Shown here piece after piece: positions 33,726-41,540 of a DNA stretch of 60,799 nucleotides. How positions within the stretch are numbered: the first letter of the stretch is position 1; each line of letters starts with the position of its first letter. A model generated the notes under the pieces. That model saw only the letters and a program-made list of their open reading frames with translations, did no database searches and had not been told where the DNA came from. The DNA comes from Luteolibacter rhizosphaerae (GTDB lineage Bacteria > Verrucomicrobiota > Verrucomicrobiia > Verrucomicrobiales > Akkermansiaceae), in the NCBI RefSeq assembly GCF_025950095.1, contig NZ_JAPDDR010000020.1, forward strand, positions 1 to 60,799, written 5' to 3'. The position numbers and the translations under genes are program-made.

Positions 33726-34019
33726 TCAATCGCCGCTTTTCGCGGGTGCCGGGGCGGGTGCGGCCGGAGCCGGGGCCGCCGGGGCGGATTCCGCCGGCTT
33801 CGAGTCCTGCTTCGCGCCTTCCTTGTAGGAGCTGGAGCGGTAGTCGGTCTGGTAAAAGCCCGCGCCCTTGAAGATCAGGCCAGCACCGGTGCCGAGCAGG
33901 CGCCGCACCTTCCCGTCACAGCCCTCCTGCGGGCAATCCTCCAGCTTTGCATCGTTCATGCTCTGGAAGACCTCGAAGCGGTGACCGCACTTCTCGCAGA
34001 CGTAATCGTAATTCGGCAT
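33726..34019 (-). CDS. FmdB-family zinc-ribbon protein with Ala/Pro tail
   Basis: 97 residues from MPNYDYVCEKCGHRFEVFQSM. The two CxxC-type knuckles (CEKC and CPQEGC, the second widened) form the FmdB putative regulatory zinc ribbon, and KVRRLLGTGAGLIFKGAGFYQTDYRS is the family's conserved middle. The last 30 residues are an Ala/Pro linker. FmdB homologues are named from a methylotroph regulator but their role is unknown. Separate from the upstream gene by about 90 bp. Confidence 0.88.
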   Translation of the reverse strand: MPNYDYVCEKCGHRFEVFQSMNDAKLEDCPQEGCDGKVRRLLGTGAGLIFKGAGFYQTDYRSSSYKEGAKQDSKPAESAPAAPAPAAPAPAPAKSGD

Positions 34020-34110
34020 GGTTCTCGGGCCCGCATCCATAGCAGGGCGGGCCCCCGGTGCAAGCACCGCGGAGCCCCCGCAAAAATGCCCGATGCCCGA
34101 TTACTCACCC

Positions 34111-34842
34111 CTAGAACGGCAGCGCCGGCACCGCCATGATCGCGAAGCCTTTCGCGATCAGGTCCGCATCCGTCACCGTGATCGCATTCGCCAGCGAGCC
34201 GCCCAAGTCGTTCGCCTGGTCCGTGAGCTTCAGGTCGAGCTTGAAGCTGCTCTTCGAGTTGTTGATGTGGTAGAAGCGACCTGCCGCATAGCCCGAGGGC
34301 GCCACCGGATCGAAGCCGAAGTCCTCCGAACAGATCGTGTGGGTGTGAAAACCGGAGAGCTTGCGCGCCGCTTGGATCGAGAACCCGGCATCCCGCAGCG
34401 GCACCATGCTGCGCGGTCCGCCGAAGTCCCCCGTCTTCAGGTTCCAGATGTCCTCCGTGTCGCCGATCCCCGGGATATCCTCGCTCCAGCGGGTATTGAA
34501 CTGCTTGTGCTGCTCGAAGCCCAACCCGCTGCCGCGGTAGTTCTGGAAGATCGTCGGCCCCCGCGAGAAGTTCCCCGTGGCCTTGGTCGCGACCTTGGTG
34601 CTGTTGTTCAGGGTGTAGAGCGCGTAGCCGGTGTTCCCCAGTGACGAGTAGATCCCGATCTGCAGGAGCTTCTGCGTCCCCTTGGTCTCCGTGGTGACTC
34701 CGGTGGCGGTGAGGAAATTCAGGCGTTCCCACTGGATGGTGGTGATGCCGCGGTAGACGACGTGCTCCGCGTGGCTGCTTGCCGCCCCCGCGAAGAGGAG
34801 AGCGCAAGCCAGTCCCGCGGCGCGGAATGATGGCTTTTTCAT
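34111..34842 (-). CDS. Secreted protein of unknown function
   Basis: 243 residues from MKKPSFRAAGLACALLFAGAASSHAEH; signal peptide with an AHA/E cleavage. The mature part is beta-rich with many Thr/Ser/Asn (TTIQWERLNFLTATGVTTETKGTQKLL, GFEQHKQFNTRWSEDIPG). No catalytic motif. It lies downstream of a small secreted or membrane protein gene at 34884-35144 with a gap of 41 bp. Function unknown. Confidence 0.78.
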   Translation of the reverse strand: MKKPSFRAAGLACALLFAGAASSHAEHVVYRGITTIQWERLNFLTATGVTTETKGTQKLLQIGIYSSLGNTGYALYTLNNSTKVATKATGNFSRGPTIFQNYRGSGLGFEQHKQFNTRWSEDIPGIGDTEDIWNLKTGDFGGPRSMVPLRDAGFSIQAARKLSGFHTHTICSEDFGFDPVAPSGYAAGRFYHINNSKSSFKLDLKLTDQANDLGGSLANAITVTDADLIAKGFAIMAVPALPF

Positions 34843-34883
34843 GATTGGGGTGGGGTTGGCGAGTGAGACCGCTGGGATCCGCC

Positions 34884-35144
34884 TCACTCGGTGCGGATCA
34901 GGTGGAAAATATCCTGCCAACGCCGCTGCCCGGAGGAGGCGGACGAGGGCTCGCGAGGATCCGGCAGGCCTCGCTCCGGTGTCGTCACGATCTGCGGCGG
35001 CGGCATGGATTCGGGCGGCGGATCGATCACCACCGCCGCCCGTGGAATCCCGCCCCGGTGCCCGATTTTCGCAAGCACTCCCACACCCAGCCCGATACTC
35101 AGGCTGGCCCCCAGGCTCAACAGCTTGTGAAGCCCCGCGTTCAT
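34884..35144 (-). CDS. Small single-span membrane protein
   Basis: 86 residues. Hydrophobic segment near 8-25 (LLSLGASLSIGLGVGVLAK), then a Pro-rich, polar stretch (PPPESMPPPQIV). No family. A TTGACA (35211-35206) upstream with a weak -10 supports expression; a clear SD is missing. Read from the other strand this region has only low-quality open frames, so I favour the minus-strand gene, with moderate confidence. Confidence 0.5.
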   Translation of the reverse strand: MNAGLHKLLSLGASLSIGLGVGVLAKIGHRGGIPRAAVVIDPPPESMPPPQIVTTPERGLPDPREPSSASSGQRRWQDIFHLIRTE

Positions 35145-35303
35145 GGCCGCGGCGACCGGCGGACCGGATCATCGCAACGGCCATGGAATAAAACCGCCCG
35201 CTGCTTGTCAAAAGAATGCGGTGGCTAGCCCCGCCGCCCCCTGATCTAGCGGGAGTTGACCCCATCACTCCGCGCCGTTTATGATCCGCGCATCCGAAAC
35301 ACC

Positions 35304-35909
35304 ATGAGAGCCCGATTTTTCCTACTCGCACTTCTTCCCCTCGTTGCAGCCTCTTGCGGTCCGATGGGCGGCGGCGGCGGCGAATCCCACTACATGAGCG
35401 GATTCAGCGGCAAGCGCGAGCACGACTGGAAATCCAGCCCGATCCCGGATGACGTCTCCTACTGGGACGGCGATCACATGACCGGCCCGGCCTCCATCAA
35501 GATCAACCTGACCCAGCAGAAGGCCTTCTTCTACAAGGGCGGGCAACTCGCCGGTGTTTCAAAGATCTCCACTGGCAAGGAAGGCCGCGGTACCCCTTCA
35601 GGCACCTACAAGGTGAACATGAAGAACAAGTGGCACCGCTCCTCCAGCTACGGCGTCTTCAAGGAAAAGGGCACCGACCGCGTGGTGGATGACGATGCGG
35701 AGGCCCACAACGAGCCGGTGCCTCCGGGCTGCTACTACGAGGGCGCGCCGATGTTCAACTACCTGAACTTCGCCCCCGCCGTGGGCATGCATACCGGCTA
35801 CCTACCGGGCTACGCCGCCTCTCACGGCTGCGTGCGCATGCCGGACAAGATGGCCCAGAAGTTCTTCGAGAACGCCCCGGTGGGAACGCCCGTGACCGTC
35901 GAGCGATGA
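35304..35909 (+). CDS. L,D-transpeptidase lipoprotein (YkuD domain)
   Basis: 201 residues from MRARFFLLALLPLVAASC; lipobox VAASC, lipid-modified Cys18. The YkuD catalytic motif is SHGCVRM (His174, Cys176), and TQQKAFFYKGGQLAGVSKISTGKEGRGTPSG is the domain start. It makes or edits 3-3 peptidoglycan cross-links or attaches proteins to the wall in the periplasm. An insertion of about 30 residues (KNKWHRSSSYGVFKEKG) precedes the active site. It overlaps the next gene by 4 bp (ATGA), so the rhodanese gene is coupled to it. Confidence 0.93.
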   Translation: MRARFFLLALLPLVAASCGPMGGGGGESHYMSGFSGKREHDWKSSPIPDDVSYWDGDHMTGPASIKINLTQQKAFFYKGGQLAGVSKISTGKEGRGTPSGTYKVNMKNKWHRSSSYGVFKEKGTDRVVDDDAEAHNEPVPPGCYYEGAPMFNYLNFAPAVGMHTGYLPGYAASHGCVRMPDKMAQKFFENAPVGTPVTVER

Positions 35910-36250
35910 GCCCCGCTCTGCCCGACCCGGCGACCACCATGGAACTGCTCCCGGCCCAGGTCTCCGATCTGCTCCCCGCCATCCGGCGCGGCGAGATCGA
36001 GTTGGTCGATTGCCGGGAAGACGAGGAGTGGCGCTTCAACCGCATCGAGGGCGCACGCCTCGTGCCCCTCACCCGCTTCGCGGAAGCCGCCGTGCCGGAG
36101 AAGCCGGTGATCATCTACTGCCACCACGGAATGCGCTCGCTGCGAGCCACCCAGTACTGGCGCTCCCGCGGCAACGACGCGGTGTGGTCGATGGCCGGAG
36201 GGATTGATCGGTGGTCCGCGGAGGTGGACCCTGAAGTGCCGGTCTACTAG
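35906..36250 (+). CDS. Rhodanese-domain protein
   Basis: 114 residues in one rhodanese domain: LVDCREDEEWRFNRIEGARLVPL, active loop YCHHGMRS (Cys72) and WSMAGGIDRWSAEVDPEVP. The CxxGxRS loop fits small sulfurtransferases of the PspE/GlpE type, which move sulfane sulfur, or non-catalytic sulfide carriers. No signal peptide. Its ATG overlaps the stop of the transpeptidase gene. Confidence 0.92.
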   Translation: MSPALPDPATTMELLPAQVSDLLPAIRRGEIELVDCREDEEWRFNRIEGARLVPLTRFAEAAVPEKPVIIYCHHGMRSLRATQYWRSRGNDAVWSMAGGIDRWSAEVDPEVPVY

Positions 36251-36252
36251 AA

Positions 36253-36357
36253 ATGCCGAATGACGAATTCCCGAATGCGGAATGAAGTGTTTGGGAGCGG
36301 ATCCGGCCGCAGGCCCACGGCATTAGTCATTCGATAATTCTGAATTCGTCATTCCCC
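36253..36357. repeat. Intergenic palindromic repeat, copy 1 (two arms)
   Basis: A perfect 13-bp inverted repeat, GAATGACGAATTC at 36258-36270 and GAATTCGTCATTC at 36342-36354, flanks a variable middle. The left arm (36251-36294) is closely related to the second copy at 37371-37412, sharing the AATGCCGAATG, CCGAATG and GAATGAAGTG blocks. It lies between the rhodanese gene and dtd. Confidence 0.7.
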
Positions 36358-36361
36358 TCCC

Positions 36362-36814
36362 ATGCGCGCCGTCATCCAACGTGTCTCTTCCGCCTCGGTC
36401 ACCATCGATGGCGAAGTGGTCTCCTCCATCGGCACCGGCCTGATGGTCCTGTTAGGCATCGAGGACGGCGACTCGGCGGAGGACATCGCATGGCTCGCCC
36501 CGAAGATCGCCCGCATGCGCATCTTCGGCGATGATGCCGGGCTCATGAACCTCTCCGTCACCGACTGCGGCGGCGAGGCCATTGTGGTCAGCCAGTTCAC
36601 GCTTCACGCCTCCACCAAGAAGGGCAACCGCCCGTCCTTCATCCGAGCCGCGCGACCGGAAATCTCGAAGCCGCTCTACGAGCAATTCTGTGCCGCGCTC
36701 TCCACCGAGATCGGCAAGCCGGTCGGCACCGGCCGCTTCGCCGCCGACATGAAGGTGGCCCTCGTCAACGACGGTCCGGTGACCATCGTGATCGATACCA
36801 AGGCCCGCGAATAG
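36362..36814 (+). CDS. dtd: D-aminoacyl-tRNA deacylase
   Basis: 150 residues, full length. The two family signatures [17 protein letters not shown] and the cross-subunit GP dipeptide in [11 protein letters not shown] (ending the protein) are both present, with [20 protein letters not shown] at the start. It hydrolyses D-aminoacyl-tRNAs (and glycyl-tRNA-Ala) in the cytoplasm, protecting translation. Just upstream is a palindromic repeat, 5 bp before the ATG region. Confidence 0.96.
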   Translation: MRAVIQRVSSASVTIDGEVVSSIGTGLMVLLGIEDGDSAEDIAWLAPKIARMRIFGDDAGLMNLSVTDCGGEAIVVSQFTLHASTKKGNRPSFIRAARPEISKPLYEQFCAALSTEIGKPVGTGRFAADMKVALVNDGPVTIVIDTKARE

Positions 36815-36840
36815 CGTCCCCGGGAGAGCGGACCTCCAGC

Positions 36841-37362
36841 CTACAGCTGATCGATCAGCACCATCTCCCCGCCCTCCGCCGTGATCCGAGACATTGCTCG
36901 GGGCAGCAGATCAACCCCACCCTCAACGGCCATGAAGCTATCGGGATCCTGCGGGAGTGCTTCATCATACAAAACCTCTTTCGCGACCGCGGCCAAGACC
37001 GGCTCACCCCCGGCCCCCATCGTTAACCCCACGGTGAAGTTCTCGGTATCGCTGGCCAAAGGAATGAAGGGCCAGCGGATGAACGGATCCTCTCCGGTCC
37101 ATTTCTCCAAGGCTTCGGTCCCGAGGATCAGGAAATAAGATCCGTCCTCCCGTTCGATCAGCGCGGAAGGACCCGCGAGAGTGCAATCCAAGGCAAGCTC
37201 CAACAAGGACTGCTGGGAAAACAGGTGCCGATTCTTGAGCGATCCTGCCGATGAAGCATTCCCGAATCCGGGAAACGGAAACGGCGCAAGGCCCTGCCTC
37301 TCCGCCTCCGCCCAGAAGGCCAGCATCGCCTTCCGGTAAGACTGGATCGCCGTATCACTCAT
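36841..37362 (-). CDS. Cytosolic protein of unknown function
   Basis: 173 residues (MSDTAIQSYRKAMLAFWAEAERQGLAPFPFPGFGN...). No signal peptide or membrane span; mixed alpha/beta with TAEGGEMVLIDQL at the end. I do not recognise it. Its start lies beside the second copy of the intergenic palindromic repeat (37371-37412), which forms its leader. It converges with dtd (26 bp apart). Confidence 0.7.
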   Translation of the reverse strand: MSDTAIQSYRKAMLAFWAEAERQGLAPFPFPGFGNASSAGSLKNRHLFSQQSLLELALDCTLAGPSALIEREDGSYFLILGTEALEKWTGEDPFIRWPFIPLASDTENFTVGLTMGAGGEPVLAAVAKEVLYDEALPQDPDSFMAVEGGVDLLPRAMSRITAEGGEMVLIDQL

Positions 37363-37370
37363 CTCCGAAA

Positions 37371-37412
37371 CACTTCATTCGACATTCGGAAATTCGGCAT
37401 TCGGCATTCCCT
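37371..37412. repeat. Intergenic palindromic repeat, copy 2
   Basis: CACTTCATTCGACATTCGG and onward; on the minus strand it reads as the GAATGCCGAATG...CCGAATG...GAATGAAGTG pattern of copy 1. It lies between two minus-strand genes with only 8 bp to the upstream start, so it occupies the leader of the 173-aa protein gene. Confidence 0.65.
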
Positions 37413-37414
37413 TC

Positions 37415-38698
37415 CTACTTCTTGATCCGGATCGAAGTCCCGCAGAACGTGCAGTTGAACCACTTGAAGGCCATCACATGCATGGCCACCGCACCGATGT
37501 ATCCGAACAGCGGCAGATGGTGCGCCTTCTTGTTCTTCAGGCAGTGCTTCGGCACATACATCCGCTGCGCACAGACCCGGCACTTCGCCCGCGTGCTGAG
37601 CAGCGCGTAGAACACGCCCAGGATCGGCACGGCGATCGGGAACGCGATGATCCACTTCGGGACCCAAGCAAACTGCTCCGGCTTCTCATCGTGCAGGATC
37701 AGCAGGGGTGCCGCGACCACCGCCAAGGGAATGCAGAACTGGAGCAGCACCAGGAAGAATCCGCCGAACCAAACCTTCAGCGGCTGATCGTGCAGCACCC
37801 CGCGGATGTAAAAGCGTGAGTTCGGATTGCGACCCTTGTTGGTCTCCGGGCGCGGCGCACGCAGCAGCGCGATCCGATCGTCCTCCATCCCGGCCTTGCT
37901 CGCCGAGCGACGCTCCACCGGGGCATCGCCCTGCGCTTCCTCGATCGTGCGCACGCGGGAGGCATCGAACCTCCGGCGACCGCCCAGATCCCCGATGTGC
38001 ACCGCGGCAGTCGCCACAGCGCGGCGATTCACCGCCGGGGCTTCCGGGATCAAAACTTCGGGAGTCTCTTCCTCTTCTTCCCGTTCGATGGCGACCCGCA
38101 CCTCCAGATCACCCAGCGCACGATTCAGCACCGGCGCGATGGCAATCTCGGTGGGGCCGATCCCCTGCTCCGCCAGCAGCCGGGCCGGAAGCGGCACGGC
38201 CACGGGGGCCACCGCCAGCATCTCCATCACCTCCGGATTCTCCTCGTAGTTCACGGGCTCCAGCGGCACGGGCGCTTCCTCAGGCACAGCCTCTTCCTGC
38301 GGCAGCTCGGTCACGGGCTCGGGGACCACCTCGTCCACCACCGGCGGAGCTTCCTCCTTGGCGGCTTTCGAGCTGCGGCGGCGCTTCTTCGGAGCCGGGG
38401 CCGGAGCCTCCGCTTGCTCTTCCTTCACCACCGTCTTGGTCCGGGCGCGGGACGAGCGGGCAGGCGCCGGGGCGGCGGCCGGATCGACCAGCCGCGCGGC
38501 CGAAGCCACCCAGCGTTCCACCTTCCGGCGTTCCGGCACCCGCGGCACGATCTTGAGCATGTCGTTCGCCGCCGCCATCTCGCGGACGAGCACGTCCACA
38601 TTGGCCTTCGCGACCGCGCTCAGATCCGTCCAGCCGGTTGCTTCCAGAAGTTCGACTTCATCCGAACCGATTCCATCGATGGTAAGCAAATCCGACAT
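37415..38698 (-). CDS. Helix-hairpin-helix / membrane / zinc-ribbon fusion protein
   Basis: 427 residues. Residues 1-60 are a DUF4332-type helix-hairpin-helix (LTIDGIGSDEVELLEATGWTDLSAVAKANVDVLVREM). A long Ala/Pro/Glu/Lys linker (about 75-140) and a Glu/Val-rich region follow, then two or three hydrophobic segments (WFGGFFLVLLQFCIPLAVVAAPLLIL, WIIAFPIAVPILGVFYALLS) and a split CxxC pair (CRVC, CTFC) that could bind zinc or form part of a rubredoxin-like knuckle. The order is seen, the function is not known. Confidence 0.82.
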   Translation of the reverse strand: MSDLLTIDGIGSDEVELLEATGWTDLSAVAKANVDVLVREMAAANDMLKIVPRVPERRKVERWVASAARLVDPAAAPAPARSSRARTKTVVKEEQAEAPAPAPKKRRRSSKAAKEEAPPVVDEVVPEPVTELPQEEAVPEEAPVPLEPVNYEENPEVMEMLAVAPVAVPLPARLLAEQGIGPTEIAIAPVLNRALGDLEVRVAIEREEEEETPEVLIPEAPAVNRRAVATAAVHIGDLGGRRRFDASRVRTIEEAQGDAPVERRSASKAGMEDDRIALLRAPRPETNKGRNPNSRFYIRGVLHDQPLKVWFGGFFLVLLQFCIPLAVVAAPLLILHDEKPEQFAWVPKWIIAFPIAVPILGVFYALLSTRAKCRVCAQRMYVPKHCLKNKKAHHLPLFGYIGAVAMHVMAFKWFNCTFCGTSIRIKK

Positions 38699-38748
38699 TC
38701 CTTGGCGACGGGGCGCAATTTAGGAACTTAGCGGTGGGTTGCAAGGAC

Positions 38749-41457
38749 TCATCGAAGCCCTTCCAGCATCTCCCGGAGTTGAACCAGCTTGGTTTCCCAC
38801 TCCACGAGACGAGCCTTTTCCTGCTCAACCACTTCCGCCGGGGCACGGGCCACGAAGCTTTCGTTCGAGAGCTTCGCCTCGCTGCGGGCCTTCTCCTGCT
38901 CCAGCTTGGCAATTTCGCGCGCAAGACGGACTTTCTCCGCCTCGATGTCGATCAGGCCTTCCAGCGGCAGATAGATCTCTCCCACCGGGGTCAGCACCAC
39001 CGGCGTGCCCTTCGGAGACTCGTAGCCCGGCTCGAGGCGGATCTCGCCTGCACCGGCCAGCAGGGCCAGCACCGGCTTCTCGTCTTCCAGCCACTCCACG
39101 GCACCCTTCACCACCAAGGTCACATCGCGGCGGGTCGCCACGTTGTACTCGGCCTTCAGGTTGCGCAGGCGGGCGGCGGTTTCGTAGATCGCATCCGCCT
39201 TCGATTGTTCCAGCCTGATGTCCTCCGCATCGAGGCCGGCCAGCACCGGTTCCTCCGGCAACTCGGCCTGCATCAGGAACTCGCCTTCCAGCGTGTAGCC
39301 CATGTTCAGCGAAAGCTCTTCCGTCACGTGCGGCATGTAGGGGTGCAGAAGCTGCAGGAAGCGGCTCATCACCGTATCGAAGACCGCCAGCGTCACCGCC
39401 CGGGCTTCCGGCTTCGCCGTCTCGCGGAGGTCGCCCTTCACGGCTTCCAGGAACTTGTCGCAGAACTCGCTCCACAGGAACTCATACAGGCGCTGCGCGA
39501 TCTCGCCGAAACGATACTCTCCGTAGATGCGCGTGAGATCCGCGGACAGCACGTCCAGCTTCGCCAGGATATCGATGTGGAAGCAGTTGGCCATGCCGAC
39601 CACTTCCTCGTTCTCCTCGTCGTCCGTCTCCGGGAACTCGATCTTACCCCCCATCTCGCGGAAGCGGCAGGCATTGTAGATCTTGTTGGCGAAGTTCCGC
39701 CCGCCCTCGATCTGCTCCTCGTCGTAACGCATGTCGGAGCCCAGCGGCGCGATCCGCATCAGGCCGAAGCGCAGGCCGTCCGAGCCGTAGCGATCCATCA
39801 GTTCGATCGGGTCCGGCGAGTTGCCTAGCGACTTCGAGAGCTTGCGCCCCTGCTTGTCGCGGATCAGCGAGGTGAAGAACACGTTCTTGAAGGGCAGCTC
39901 GCCCTCGAAGCGGAAGCCCGCCATGATCATGCGCGCGACCCAGAAGAAGATGATGTCCGGACCGGTCACCAGATCGGTGGTCGGGTAGAATTTCTTCAGC
40001 GTCGGCGTCTCCTCGCCCACATCCGCCATAGTGGCGAAGGGCCAGAGCCAGGAGCTGAACCAGGTGTCCATCACATCCTCGTCGCGCACCCAGTTCGACT
40101 CGTCGGCCGGAGCCTCGGTGCCCACGTGGATGTCGCCGGATGTCAGGTTCGCCATGTCGAGCGACTCGGCATTCTTGAGCGCCTCCAACTTCTCGGCGCG
40201 GTACCACACCGGGATCTGGTGACCCCACCAGAGCTGGCGGCTGATGCACCAGTCCTGCAGGTTCTCCATCCAGTGGGCATAGGTCTTCGCCCAGCGCTCG
40301 GGGCGGAAGGCGATCTCGCCCGTCGCCACCGCATCCGCGGCTTCCTTCACGCAGGGATACTTGAGGAACCACTGCATCGAGATACGCGGCTCGATCGGCA
40401 CGTCGGCACGCTCGGAGTAGCCCACGTTGTTCTCATACTCCTCCACCTTGATGAGCAGGCCCATCTCCTCCAGCTTCGCCGCCGCGCGCTTGCGACCCAC
40501 GAAGCGGTCCAGACCATGCAGCTCCGGCACTTCTGGGCAGTTGATGTGCGCGTCCGGAGTGAGAACATCGATGATCTCCAAGCCGTGGCGGATGCCGATC
40601 TCGAAGTCCGCCTTGTCGTGCGCCGGGGTGATCTTCAGCGCACCGGTGCCGAACTCCACGTCCACGTGGTCGTCCGCGATCACCGGGATCGCCGCGTGCG
40701 GGAAGGGCCGGTTCACCGTGCGGCCCACATACTTCGCATAGCGCGGGTCCTTCGGGTTCACCGCCACCGCCACGTCGCCCATCAAGGTCTCGGGACGCGT
40801 CGTCGAAATCTCCAGATACTCGCCCGGCGCATCCGTGAGCTCGTACTTCATGAAGTACAGCTTGGAGCGCTGCGGCTTCATGATCACTTCCTCATCGGAC
40901 AGCGCGGTCAGTGACACCGGGCACCAGTTCACGATCCGCTTGCCGCGGTAGATCAGGCCTTCCTTGAAGAGCTCCACGAAGACATGGCTCACCCACTTCG
41001 TGTAAGCCTCGTCCATGGTGAAGCGCTCGCGGCTCCAGTCGCAGGAGCAGCCGAGACGCTTGAGCTGGCTGATGATGATATTGCCGTGCTTCTCCTTGAA
41101 GGCCCACACGCGTTTCAGGAACTCGTCGCGACCGAGATCGCGGCGGGTCAGCTTCTCGTTCTCACGCAGCTCGCGCTCCACCTTCGCCTGCGTGGCGATC
41201 CCCGCGTGGTCGGTGCCGGGCAGCCACAGCACTTCCTTGCCCTCTTGGCGGGCGCGGCGGGCCAGGATGTCCTGGATGGTGTTATTGAGGACGTGTCCGA
41301 GGTGCAGGATGCCCGTGACGTTCGGCGGCGGGATGACGATCGAGTACGCGGGCTTCTCCGAGGCCGGGTCGGCTTCAAAACATTTCCCTTCGATCCAGGC
41401 GGCATACCACTTGGCTTCAACCGCTTGGGGTTCGTAGGCTTTAGGCAAATCGGACAT
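38749..41457 (-). CDS. valS: Valyl-tRNA synthetase
   Basis: 902 residues from MSDLPKAYEPQAVEAKWYAAWIEGKCF; an upstream in-frame Met is not conserved. Class I signatures are intact: HIGH-type PPPNVTGILHLGHVLN and KMSKS-type RKLSKSLGNSPDP (about residue 545), with the CP1 editing domain between. The C-terminal coiled coil (ARSEAKLSNESFVARAPAEVVEQEKARLVEWE) packs on tRNA. It charges tRNA-Val and edits Thr. It is followed after about 50 bp by the HhH fusion gene. Confidence 0.97.
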   Translation of the reverse strand: MSDLPKAYEPQAVEAKWYAAWIEGKCFEADPASEKPAYSIVIPPPNVTGILHLGHVLNNTIQDILARRARQEGKEVLWLPGTDHAGIATQAKVERELRENEKLTRRDLGRDEFLKRVWAFKEKHGNIIISQLKRLGCSCDWSRERFTMDEAYTKWVSHVFVELFKEGLIYRGKRIVNWCPVSLTALSDEEVIMKPQRSKLYFMKYELTDAPGEYLEISTTRPETLMGDVAVAVNPKDPRYAKYVGRTVNRPFPHAAIPVIADDHVDVEFGTGALKITPAHDKADFEIGIRHGLEIIDVLTPDAHINCPEVPELHGLDRFVGRKRAAAKLEEMGLLIKVEEYENNVGYSERADVPIEPRISMQWFLKYPCVKEAADAVATGEIAFRPERWAKTYAHWMENLQDWCISRQLWWGHQIPVWYRAEKLEALKNAESLDMANLTSGDIHVGTEAPADESNWVRDEDVMDTWFSSWLWPFATMADVGEETPTLKKFYPTTDLVTGPDIIFFWVARMIMAGFRFEGELPFKNVFFTSLIRDKQGRKLSKSLGNSPDPIELMDRYGSDGLRFGLMRIAPLGSDMRYDEEQIEGGRNFANKIYNACRFREMGGKIEFPETDDEENEEVVGMANCFHIDILAKLDVLSADLTRIYGEYRFGEIAQRLYEFLWSEFCDKFLEAVKGDLRETAKPEARAVTLAVFDTVMSRFLQLLHPYMPHVTEELSLNMGYTLEGEFLMQAELPEEPVLAGLDAEDIRLEQSKADAIYETAARLRNLKAEYNVATRRDVTLVVKGAVEWLEDEKPVLALLAGAGEIRLEPGYESPKGTPVVLTPVGEIYLPLEGLIDIEAEKVRLAREIAKLEQEKARSEAKLSNESFVARAPAEVVEQEKARLVEWETKLVQLREMLEGLR

Positions 41458-41540
41458 AATGGCGGCGGAGGGATGCCAGAGCCCCCCCGGTTTGTAAAGG
41501 GCCGGACATTCCTCGGCGGCAGGCACCCCGGCAGCCCGGC

